Positions 27,001 to 38,700 of a DNA stretch of 64,000 nt are shown here, one piece after another. The notes under the pieces were generated by a model. That model saw nothing but the letters and a program-made list of their open reading frames with translations, was not told where the DNA came from and ran no database searches. Each line of letters opens with the position of its first letter. Positions within the stretch are counted from its first letter, which is position 1. Where the stretch lies: contig NC_080718.1 of the NCBI RefSeq assembly GCF_019097595.1, positions 16,513,157-16,577,156 on the forward strand, given 5' to 3'. The translations under genes and the position numbers were made by a program. This stretch comes from Hemibagrus wyckioides (taxonomy: Eukaryota; Chordata; Actinopteri; Siluriformes; Bagridae).

Positions 27001-28433
27001 ACATGAAGGTGTCTGCCATTGGACTGTGAATGGTTTTTTGATATTTAAGTGTCTGTTTGGGAATTTTCACTGATGCTTTTCAGACCATCACTTCGTTTTA
27101 CTCATGAAGAAAATTTACACAAATGAGATCCAGCTGTAAATTATACAGACCCTTATTATTTCTATTTTGCTTAACTGGTTTCTTGGAATCAGACATACTC
27201 ATTATCCACACGGTTCAATCATAGATACTCCTCTTTAGGCTTCTAGAGTGATTTTCAAAGCTTCAGTCCCTAGTGCAACACCATCTCCCAAAACTGAGAG
27301 CCCGTTCCATGACCCCAAGTCCCATGAGACAGCCATGCCTTAAGCAGTGGGAAGGTTCGGTTGGGAACTGCTGGATAATGATGTGTGTGTTTGTTAAGGT
27401 TTATCAATAGTTACAGCACTCCTGAAGGCAATGAGAAGCAATGTATTTTCACCCACATACTCAGGTAATTTAAGGTCTCTTTCCAAACCAGCTTGTTTTA
27501 ATTACTTAGAGTAAGTGGCAGCATTTGGTTAGGTTTATAGCTCCCCTTAAAAGAGCCAGGCCCTGGTATCGAAGGTGAACTCAGTCTGATTGCAGAGTTG
27601 TAAATTGCTAGTCTTGCAAGCCTGCTAACAATGCCTGGGCCAACCGCATAACCCCATGAATAGAGGGCACTCATAAATTCTCTTTTAATCTTCTAACTCA
27701 CTAAGACAGTGGGTGGCACAAACAACCCCACAACACCAGAACAGCACATGTAGCCTCATAAAATGAAAAGGTATTATGGTTGTTCATAAGGTGATATTCT
27801 ATATTATTCTAAAAACTCTCTTTATATAAGTAAGAGTAAATGATTTCATCAAGGTCTATTGTCCACCAACGGTTAAATGCAGTGTTAAATTAATTTTGTG
27901 AACTCTTGGGTAGCCAAGAAAAAAAAAAGCCATTTAACAAGCAAATAAATATTCAAACCATGCAGTAGAGAAAACAAAGGTGTCAAAAAGAACCTTTGAG
28001 GTTGCAGAGTAAATAAGGACCTAGCTAAATTAAAACATGAATATTTCATGTCAGGACCAAACCAAAATAAATTACACAGGGGGTGATAATGTTCTCCTTG
28101 ATCTCCCTAAGCAATATAGCGATTGGTTTAGGTTCCCCTACAAATCAAAGATGCATTTTTATGGGAGTGACCAAATGAGAGACCCTGCATCGTTAAGGTG
28201 CGGGTAGCTCTGCTCATTATAAATGACTGGAGGAAGTAAATCTAAAGATCACTTCCTCTTTATGGGCCATGCACTCCCCGCACTGGGTTAAAAAAGGCAC
28301 ATAGAGCATCTCATTTTCAAGCTTGAGAACCTGGGATGGTGTTAGCCAACTATCATTTGCTAATAATTTGGTTTATGGGGCCAGATATATATATATCTTT
28401 TCATATGTCCTGCCAGCTGCTTATTGTTATTCC

Positions 28434-28439
<6 letters not shown>

Positions 28440-28495
<56 letters not shown>
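28440..28495. repeat. (ATT)n microsatellite
   Basis: About 18 perfect ATT units. Confidence 0.95.
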
Positions 28496-30514
28496 TATAT
28501 AATGGACCATTTTTAACTGGTTGCATCATATAAGCAATAAGCCACAGTTATCAGTGTACAAAGCTCTAGTAAAAACTCCAAGTCGGCATTTTGATCGATT
28601 ATGAACAGCTTCAGTTTGACTTAATCTGCAGGGAATTATCCTGACTTTTCCCTTAACTCTCCCTCATTGCAGTGCTCTCATGTTCCTCACCACAGGAGAG
28701 GCCAGAGGCTCTCAAGGTCAAACTAGCCTTTAAAAAGCCTTGATCCACCAGCATAACAACCTATCACAACTCTCTCAGTCAGTATGGTGTGTCTCTATGG
28801 TGTTGTCAAACCTTGGCACTTATTACCGTTCCCTGAAAGCTGAACTAAGTCAACATGAGCAGAAACCCTCATCACGCTCTAGAAACACATCATGGGAACA
28901 AGAAAGGGAAACGTTCCATGATTCCCAGTGGATTTTTGCCAAATCCACAAAAATTGAATTTGATCATATTTGTACCATTTGTATGTGCTGCTGCCAGACA
29001 AATCTGCTTGAAGATGGTTGCAATGTGTACCAAGCTAAAGACATCCAAATAGTAAAAAAGAGACATGTCACATTTTTTGATGTGCTTGTGCCATATAGAA
29101 GTGAGCTATCATGACAATAACAAGCGCAGACAACAGCAAAATTAAACTATGTCAGAGATTAGAAATTTTCCTAAATTATAATATGTACAGTTTAATCATT
29201 GTCATTTAAAGGATACAATCCTCTTGCCTGCTGTCAAAAAGCACTCACAGCCAGCAAGACTAAAGGCCACAGATCTGATTAGCAATATAGAAGCCAGATG
29301 CTCCAACAGTGCAGCCAAATCATTACTACTGTATGCTCTGGTTTCAATCAAATTAAATCAACAGTGGGGAGGAAAGATTGGAGCAGGCTGAGGTTATTGT
29401 ATTTGCTCTGTAAGTAGGGGATTACCTAGCAATATGCAGTCCAAGTCTAAATTTAAGCAGCTCTGCTGAAATGTATTAGAAGAACACATTGCAAGGATAT
29501 CCTCTAAAACTCTGGCAAGCGCCATAATCATAATCGGATAAATGGGGAAGGCCATATTATACAGTAATTAGACTGTGCAGTGTATGTTCATTGCCAAGAA
29601 CATATTGTGTTCTGTGCTGGACTGTAGCTCTTAGCTGGGATTGTGTAAACTTGCTGTTTATGGTTTTCACCCTAAACATGGTTTGTATATGTGTGTGGTG
29701 TTTGTGTGTATAGAAGAGTGGGTCCTCGATCAAATAGCAAATTCGCTTCAGAGCAGGTGGAAGCACAACAGGAGTACAGGGTGACAGGGTAGCTTGTGGA
29801 GTGTGTGCATGCATGCATGTTTTGCTGGCATAGATAATGACCATCCACAGCACTCACTACTTCTAATTCAACACCTGTGGATTACCTGCCATTACTCATT
29901 TTTTTTCCTGAGCTTTTGGTGCTGCATGTCCTAAAATTTGTGCATATGATCACTTCCATGTGTAATGATTAAATAGAAAATAAACTGATCTTAGTGTTTT
30001 GTCTTAATCTTCTTGTGACTAGTTATTTCATATGAGATAAGCCACTGCACTTTAATATATATATATATATATATAAACAGTTTAATGTCACACCTTTAAT
30101 CCAAATATATTACTCTATAGCAGTTCCACAGTTCCTCCTACAGCTTGAGTAACACTCATGCTGCTTTGCAATGTGCCACAGCACTATAGCCAATCACTAG
30201 AAAGCTTACAAAACTGACGGTTTTTACATGTTGCAGACACACATTTTTGACACATATCTGAAGCTTTGCTAACTTTATTTTTAATTGATATTTATAACTA
30301 AATAACATTAAGTGAACCTTGCCTTGTTATTGTTTTAAATAAAATAAAATATTTAATTTATATTATTAATCTATCGATGCATATCTATAATAAGGCATTT
30401 CTATTAATTCTGCATTTTCAACTATTTTTAAGCCATCAGGCTTCATAATCCATTGAAGTTTTGCATAATGGATTGTAATACTGAGCTTCACAACACAATA
30501 AGAAGGAACATGTT

Positions 30515-30520
30515 TTTATT
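30515..30520 (-). terminator. Distal poly(A) signal AATAAA for kif26a
   Basis: The minus strand reads AATAAA here, followed about 20-30 nt later by a GT-rich stretch (TTGTGTTGTG), the expected downstream element. This is the best 3' end candidate for kif26a. Confidence 0.5.
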
Positions 30521-31475
30521 CACAACAAAAAAGAAGTCATACCAAGTTGCCATATCATACATTTTTACACAGTTTGAAAATCTTTTACAAAACCAAAAAA
30601 CATTAGAAAATATGATCTGATATGAAATATGACATAACATACATTTAGAATAAAAAATTTTTGTTTGGTGTTAGTTGGTTAATTCATGTTTAGAACTGCC
30701 CATGACAGTGAACTCCAGCATCATCATTAAAAAATACATGTAAAAATGAGCAAGAACATACCTAAGAAATAATAATAATAATAATAATAAAAAAAAATCT
30801 CATGCAGCATTGTAAGAAAGGGCCTGAGCATGTATACTTGTAAAGGTTAACAAGGAAAAGGTTTTCTAATTCAATCTGATGAACAGTAGAAATAACCACC
30901 TTCGTAATTATGCTGGTATGCAAAAGTCACTCACAAATACAGTTTGAAAGACAGCTAACAAAAGCCATTGTGGACAATCTACACCTGTACAGTTGCCTCA
31001 ATGACATCAGGAATACAGAGGTATATGTGACAGTTTAGGCGAGTTAATCTGTAAAGAGCATTAAGAAAAGGCAGAAAGAAATGCTCTGAAACTCCAAATA
31101 AGGCCAGTGCATTTGTGCTAAAGGCAAAAGCATTTTGAGGTTCTACATGAACAGACTGCAAGAATGCATAGAACCAATGCCTGGCACTAGTACTCCAGTG
31201 TATCTTATCCACAGTGGTTCATTAAAACAATCTTAAAACGGCTGTAGCAGTTTTGTTTCATCAATTTAATCAATGCATGGTTTGTAACGATGGCTAATGC
31301 TGACTATCTCTAGTGTTCCGTTTTCACTGGACAGTCACGATCTTTCTCTCAGCTTCTATTTCCAACTATTTATGGATCAGGTTTTTAGCTGTAGCTGTTT
31401 ATCTACTGGTTGAGAGACTTCACAGTCTATGCTGAACTCTATACAACCTGTCAGACGGCATGAATCATGAGCTGC

Positions 31476-31481
31476 TTTATT
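31476..31481 (-). terminator. Possible intermediate poly(A) signal AATAAA
   Basis: AATAAA on the minus strand inside the inferred 3' UTR, with only a weak GT-rich element downstream. A possible alternative 3' end. Confidence 0.2.
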
Positions 31482-32471
31482 CAAACAACAGCTAGTCTAC
31501 AGAGCCCAGTGATGAATTCACACTGCTGCAGTCCCAGTAAATGTAAACAAGGACCAGAGCTAACATCATTGTTTAATCAGATTATACTGAATTGTCATGC
31601 AAAATGACTGGATTTAACTGTAAATTAGATTAAAAAGCTAGATAAGTCACATTCTGGGCCTTCTTTTTTGGGTTCATTATTTTTTTTATGTACATTCAAT
31701 TTTAGTGATGAAAGAGAGACAAGATACACCAAATGCAAAACATCAATCATTTTAGAATATGTTCTTATACAAATATGATCATGGGTCATGTTCTATTCAC
31801 CTTAAATTATTTAAGGCAACTAAGTCAAAGTTGAAGTGATTTAAAGAAGGAGTAAGAGTGGGTTCAACCAAGGTTGGCAGTGGTTGACTTACAACAGTAT
31901 TACAAACATAGCTCTTTAAAAAACATCACAGATTTGCTTGATATGTGAGTTAGAAAGTCACACAGTCACTAGAAAGAGAACATAAGGCTCCAGAGGTTAG
32001 ATGACAATGCTGAAAGGGGATAGTTCAGGAGAAAGGCAAAGTCTAGGAAAATGCAATAACATTAGCTTACTGCTTTCCTTTCCCCTTGCCTTTAATATTC
32101 GCACAAAAAATGGTATTTTACAGACTGTTTAATCATATAAATACACTATACAATGTAATATAAAATCATTTTCTTCTTAAAAGTAATATGTTCAGGGTTG
32201 GCTTAGGTATGCTGGTTAGAGCACTAGCACCAATACAAAAAATAATGATTGAAATTATATCACAAAGGCACTTTGTGGTATAGCAGAAAAAACTCTTGGC
32301 TGAATGACAGTCTGTCTTGTTTCAACATATTCGATGATCCAAAAATATCAGGTTGTTGGTTTTTTTTCCATTCAAATCCATTACACAGAGAGAGGCACTA
32401 TATATTACCAGTACCAGTCATTTTTCAAAGATCCTCCTCTATGTAGTGTTCAGTGCTCCAGTCTTTTTCAG

Positions 32472-32477
32472 TTTATT
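32472..32477 (-). terminator. Possible proximal poly(A) signal AATAAA
   Basis: AATAAA on the minus strand only about 125 nt after the stop codon. No clear GT-rich element follows. It would give a very short 3' UTR. Confidence 0.25.
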
Positions 32478-32602
32478 CCTTTTTTTTTTCTTTGTATCAG
32501 TGAATTGGCTGCTACATTTCATTTTCCTTCCATTCAGACTTCCAAGATTCTTTCTCACTTCTACACCTCATCGTTTAGCTCTACTTCTATCCGATCCTAT
32601 AT

Positions 32603-32781
32603 TCATACCTCCACTTCTCGCGGTCCTTCTTGTATCTCTGATGCTACTCTGATGTCAAAGCAGGTCACCATCATAACACGTGACTTGCATAGGTTGACAC
32701 AGTATTCCAGTTCACTCGTGACTTGCTCTAGTGCCTCCAAGTACTCCTGTGACTCTGGATCCAAGTCCTGGTCTACCTCAA
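32603..32781 (-). CDS. kif26a: kif26a last coding exon and stop
   Basis: The acceptor tgtacag at 32782 gives [20 protein letters not shown], then [20 protein letters not shown] and [19 protein letters not shown], followed by TGA at 32605-32603. The preceding intron is only 87 nt. The [14 protein letters not shown] core and the EVxV ending match what I remember of human KIF26A, supporting the a-type call. Confidence 0.94.
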
Positions 32782-35700
32782 CTGTACAGGGGAACAATCA
32801 CTCATTACTTGGAGAACATTTAAAATGTCTTGACTCAAGTGTAATACTTAAATGTAACTCTAACTCACACTCTCCAATCCACTTTCTGGGGTCCATCATC
32901 AGCCTGGCTTTGGTGTCTTCCAGTTCTTCTTTCAGAGTGCCATGTTTCATTCTGAGATCTCTGATTTGTTGCTGCCGCCGTTCAGCATCTTTTAGTTTTG
33001 TGTTAAAATGCAGCAGACCCTAAAGATTCACGCAAACACAAATGTAGATGTAAATAATATAGAGACTGACATTAGTAAATTGACTCTACAAATTAATTGC
33101 GAGATACAGCAAATATCTAACTCATTTTCCTTGTAAAGTGAGACAAGAATAAATGCTTCCTCAAGTAACATGAATTGTTAATAGCACCTCTAACTTCTTA
33201 TCCACGTCTATCATTAAGTTATATCAATCTGGCCCGATCAACATACCTTATCAACATCCTGAATTGATTGCTGGAAGAAAAAGAAGAGAGATGTAAATGT
33301 TAGGTCTATAATGAAATATAAATGTACATAGTTCAACATACATCCTGTAAGAAGTAACCCATATTCATACACAGTCATCTTGAGGTTAGGAGTCTAAGCC
33401 ACAAATTATCATCATATTTTACTAAGATGCACGAGGCTGAAACATACCTTAATGTCACGGCCTTTAAGAGTATGCATATTGCTCAGCTAATGCTAACTTC
33501 AAAATAATGAGTGAGGACTTGATATTGCATCTTAATAGAAAAACTTGATATGGCTCTCAGACATCCTCATTTACTCACCTCAGTTGGCTGCTCTTGTCTA
33601 CGCCGCTGCAACCGCTCTACGTCATCAATTTCATACACCTTGATTTCGAAGGGCTCTTTCAATGGACCAGCTATAGGGGGTAAGTCCACCCACTGACCTG
33701 TGGCTCCAGCTTTCATTCCCAGAGAGGAGGTGTCTGGTAAAGGTGCAGGGATGAGACGCCGTCTCTGAATGCCTAGATCATCCAAAACATGTGGACAGAG
33801 CAAATTGTTCAATACAAGTTGAACAATAAAAAACACTGCTAAAAAAAACTTATTGAGACACAAGACAAATGTGAACACAAGAAAACAACACTACACATGG
33901 ATGAACTAATGGCCAGAGTGGAAAGCATCTCAAATGAAGAAATGTTAAATAACACATCACAGAGTCTTATTTACTGGCAGGTATGTATGAAAATGTATCA
34001 ATGTCACACAGACTGATAATTAGTAAAAATGTTTCTAAGAAACTATGAGAAAAAGCATATATTTGTAAAACTGGGTAACCTTCACCTGTGGGATATTACT
34101 TATTACTCACCATTTGATCTCTTTTTGGGTGGTTTTGAACTCCTGAGCCGCATATTGGAAGACATTCCACTTTCACTCATAGAGTCAAGAGCTGAAGATG
34201 CACTTCCAGTGGCCTCGCTGTCTCGTATCATGCTCTCATACCCACTACTCCCTCCACTGTGGTAGAACAGTGCCGTTCGCCCCATGGCAGGGGGCAGTTC
34301 TCCACTCAGGACACTGCTATTGTCACTTCCATGCCCACTGCTATACCTCTGTGGCCGTCTTGGAGCAGTGATCTTGCTATAAGGAGAAGGCAGGATGGGG
34401 ATAGGTGTATGCTTGTCATCATTAAGGTTTACACCACTGTCATTCCCACTGTCAGAATCACCAGATCCCTTTGGTTGTTTTCCAGAAGGACTACCTGATG
34501 CCAGCTCACCTACTCGGCTGTTAGTTGCTCGCATGGCTTGCTTAGTACCCATTATAGTTCCCCTTGTAGATTTACCATTACATCCTACTCCTGCACGAGG
34601 TAATGCACTCTTTCCTGAAGGTGGGAGGCTAGCATTCCTTGTTGTGGATGTTGTGAGAGACTTAGTTGAGGAACTTAGGGCTTTGGAATTGCTTGCAGAT
34701 AATGTGCGAGCTTTGTTTCCATTTACAGGCACTGGTCTTGCATTAAGGCTGTTTTTGATCGGCCCGTTTTTTCCCATGTTGAATTGATTAACACAGGGAT
34801 TTGGAGAGGTAGTGTTTGGAGAAGAGGTGGCAACAGGTGATCCAAACTTACTAACAGATTTGCTTGACTTTCCACCAAGACTGGCCCCACTGTTTTCTCG
34901 ACTGAGCACAGGTTTAGATCCTAAAGATGTCAAACTGTCAGATCTTTCTAAGGATACTTGGCTTCCATACATTTGTCCAGCTTCCCCTCTTGCTCCTCTG
35001 GCTTTGAGACTTGATGTTGCTTTTAGTAAACTATGATCTAACCTCAAATTGGATGTTTTTAAACTGTGAGAGTCTCCTCTGTACCGCAGATCATATTCAT
35101 CCTCTGACTTTGCAGGCCTGAGTACCAGCGACTTTCCGGTCTCACATGCAGACTTTAAGGCACTTGCTGGTAGCAAGATTCGATTCTTCTGATCCAGACT
35201 GGACTTACGCACTGGAGGTGTTGGAGGTAATACACCACCTGGCAGCATAGTAATGTCCTGCTTAATTGCTTTCCCATTTTTTTCCAAAGATGAAAACTTC
35301 CAGCTACCTGATGATCCAATGTCAAGGCCAACCTTGACATCAACGGATGTATGAATGACTGGAACAGTCCCAAGCGTGGTTGCACCTCTTCTAAGCTGTG
35401 GCATTCTGCTGGGTGTCTCCACCTTTTTAATGCTGCTGGATTTTTCACATCCATCTACCACCCTTTGGGATGAAGTAGACCCCTGTGTTATTGTGGGTAT
35501 TTGTGAAATACCGTTAAAGTCTGTGCCTGCTTTTCTAGTGGGTATGCCACTTATTCCATTCTTTAATTGTTTGGAAGAAGGACTTAAATTTGAGGCCACA
35601 GGCAACTCTGACACATTCTCTTTTCGGTGCCATGGGTCACCTGACTTGCTCTCTAGCCTCAATGGTTCACGTCTCCAACTGCTACCATTACTGCTGTCAC

Positions 35701-38700
35701 TGATGCTACCGGTCTGGACTGTGGATGAGGTAGGTTTCATTTTCCTGGGAAGACTACAATGGACACTGTATGGGTCTTGCAGGGTCTGGGTTGGAGATGA
35801 ATTAATGTTATTTGGTTTTGCCATTTTTAAAGTATTTCTGATGGAGGCTTTAGTGGACTCTGGAGAGGATGAGCATTTACTAAGTGAGAGCTTACTTGAA
35901 GTGGCACTGTCACTATCCAGTTCAGAGAAACTAAAGCCACTATCATTCAAGGAGTTATTGGGTTCCTTCTGCGGACTGGTTTGGAATATGCCAGGAGAAT
36001 CAAGGTAGAAACCACTTCCTGGGTCAATTTGTGTACCATCAGGAAAGAAAACATCTGCAGACTGTGCCCCTTCACTTTCTATGGTGCAGACACTTACTTC
36101 ACTAAGCCATGAACTGATAGAAGAACCACGACTGTCTAAAGAGACAAATGTTTCCTCTGGAAATGGCGCTACCATCTCAATATTTACTTGAGAGGCACCC
36201 ACATTGGATGTATAGGCATCGAACTCATCATTGATGCTGCTGATAATGCTTACTGGCCTAGATCCTGAAGCAAGGGCCTGTACAGAACAATCACTATTGA
36301 AGCTTATGATACTGGAGGGTCTTCCATTGTCCATAATACTTCCAATTGATAGTTCTTCAACAAGGGTAAACACCAGCTCATCCTCTCCATTTAGCTCAAC
36401 TGGCTGCTGCAGAGTTACTGTAGTCCTCAAGATATCCCGCTCCCTAAGTGTGGACTTTAGCTGGCAGACCTCTAGTGGAGTCTTGGGGTTTAGATGATGC
36501 ACCCTGCTCAAAAGAGGAGAGTTGCTACCTGAACCACACTGCTTCTGTACTTGATGGCTCATTCCAATGGGTGGTATCCTTACAGCAGACTTTTCTTCTG
36601 ATTCACTATTAGCCCTTGCACTGTCCCTTTGTTGTGGAGGTGGAGGAGCAGGCTTGGGTAGTTGTTTCCTATTGAAGAATACCTTTTCTCTCACCACTGG
36701 CTCTGAGTTTTGAAATGCTACTGATTTATCTTGCTTCCCTGGGGAGCATGGAGCTAAGCTGTCTGTTACCAGCCCTTTTTCACTATCTGCCCTTGTACAA
36801 CAGGCAGTCTCAGGCATATCTCCATCTGACATTGAGGCATTTTGCCATTTGGAATGTTCATTTTTGGACTTGTGTTTAGGGCTGCTGGGCAGTTTACTCT
36901 GAGCAGAAAGTGGCTGTTTGGATAATATATTGTCCTGTTGGGAAGATGTTTTGGTAGGAGCTTTAAAAGCACCCAAAATAGACCCTTCTTTTGGCTTTAT
37001 TGAGTTAATGTCTGTCTTAGGGCTTACTTGACTTCCTTTAGCTTCACCAACAAAAGCACTTGGTTCCTCACTACCATCAATACATTCCAGCCGCTCTTGA
37101 AGCTCAGCAAAGGTGTTGCACTTGAAATGGTCTTGGTCAGTTGGTCCTTCCTTACCACGCTGCTTTCTGTTAAGGGATGGGATAATAGGAACAAAGGCTG
37201 GTGGACCCTCGTTGTCACTGAGTTCTCGATCAGAAATTGTAGCACCACCAGGGCCAACATAAATAACAGTATCACATGACTGTTCACTGCTTGAGGAGTA
37301 ATCTGGATCACTCAGTAGTGAGGGTAGGTCTGGGTCCAGGGCCACAGTCCGTGGATGGAAGGGTCTTAAATGTGGGGGTCGGCGAATCCTTCCTTCATCA
37401 CAAGAGCTTTCACCTCCAGAGGAACTTGATGCATACTGCAGTAGGAATAAAGCATAAATTAGCATTAATTATATGAATTAGGGTGCCTATGAGATATGGT
37501 AATTATATCTAAATATCTATGTTAAAAATCACTTATGTCATTGAATTATTGTATGGCTTTCTTCCAAAGGAAGTAGTTGTCTGTACCTGTATTACTGGAT
37601 TTGCCAATAATAATAATAATAATAATAAACCAAGTATTGCTATAAATTTTTTATTGTTAGTAATTTAGCTCTTCTTTACATCATTGTTCTTCAAACTTCC
37701 ACATTTAAGGATATATACCACTAGCAACATTTTTGCTTTCAAAACTCTTCAAAAGCATATTTTCAAAGACATCCTTGAATGCAAATCACAGCTGTTCTTA
37801 TACAGAAGGTTTTACCCAATAAGATTCTACTGACCTTGGACTTTTTCTTTCTCATGCGGTGAATTCGGGAGGCAAGCTGGATAGTGGTTAGTGAATCAGC
37901 ATAATGACCAGGTGAGTCTGAGACATGCGCTATCATTGTTGTCCTGCAGTTGATGTTCCCAAGTGAGTCACGAAGCAGCATTGTAAGCTTACTATCCCTA
38001 AATAATACAAAATATTATCAATAAGTAAATATTTTTCTAAAAGCTTTTAAACCATGTTTGTCTTGTATTAACAGACTCAGTATTTTAGACATAACCTGAA
38101 ATAATCAAACAGTGTAAAGAGGCAAAAATCTAACTTTATACAGTATGATGCAGAGCACTATGAATGACATCAGCAGCATAGAAAACTGACAGTAAACCTG
38201 TCACCACCACTCAGCGTGTGTGATCTTGTTGCTGCCAGCTTTGATTACATGTTCACTCTTTCTCTGTTACGTCTTTGGAAAATTGAATAACAATAAACCT
38301 TGTCTGTCTTTTGTAAGATCACATGAAAAGCAGCAAATAAAAAAAATGTGTATACGATCCTAAAGAGAAAGAATTTTTAATCATCACTGGTACTGGCAAA
38401 AAACAAATGTCCCAGTCTGATTTATCCTACCTGTATGGTACATGTTTGGCTCCATTTGTCAAAGCCAGAATGACATTGCCTAAGGCTGTGAGGGATAGAC
38501 ACAGACCGCCTCCTCCATCCCTGCTCTTACTAAGCACCTTTTCACAGCTGCCCAGGTCAATGAGGTGTAGTCTACTTCTTCCCCCAGACACTTTGAGGGA
38601 AGAGAGGAAATAGTAGAGAAAGCAAAACATAAGAGAGAAAACAAAAAAGAAAGAATTTGTTAAAGTAATTGGTGCATATTAGCCGTAACAGTGTATAAGG

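Larger units (their letters stand above)
9722..30494. other. Non-coding flank downstream of kif26a
   Basis: About 20.8 kb with no recognised exon. It holds many microsatellites, SINE fragments, an interrupted SINE, a hairpin at 13507-13590 and several AT-rich patches that look like conserved non-coding elements. The open frame at 19041-19241 on the plus strand starts at GTG and has no splice or family support. Confidence 0.55.
30495..32602 (-). other. kif26a: kif26a 3' UTR (inferred extent)
   Basis: The stretch after the stop has no convincing coding exon on either strand. I infer a 3' UTR of about 2.1 kb because the strongest poly(A) signal context on the minus strand is at 30520-30515. The open frame at 31212-30979 on the same strand falls inside this UTR and has no splice or family support. 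Shorter 3' ends at the two upstream AATAAA copies are possible. Confidence 0.5.

Noticed and set aside
32304..33023. 239-codon open frame on the plus strand
   Set aside because: It lies exactly antisense to the last two kif26a coding exons and their short intron, is rich in Ser and Phe as antisense frames often are, and resembles no family.
35355..36008. 217-codon plus-strand frame, with other plus-strand frames between 34259 and 37476
   Set aside because: All are antisense or shifted-frame shadows of the giant kif26a exon, whose own frame is supported by family blocks over 1,108 codons.
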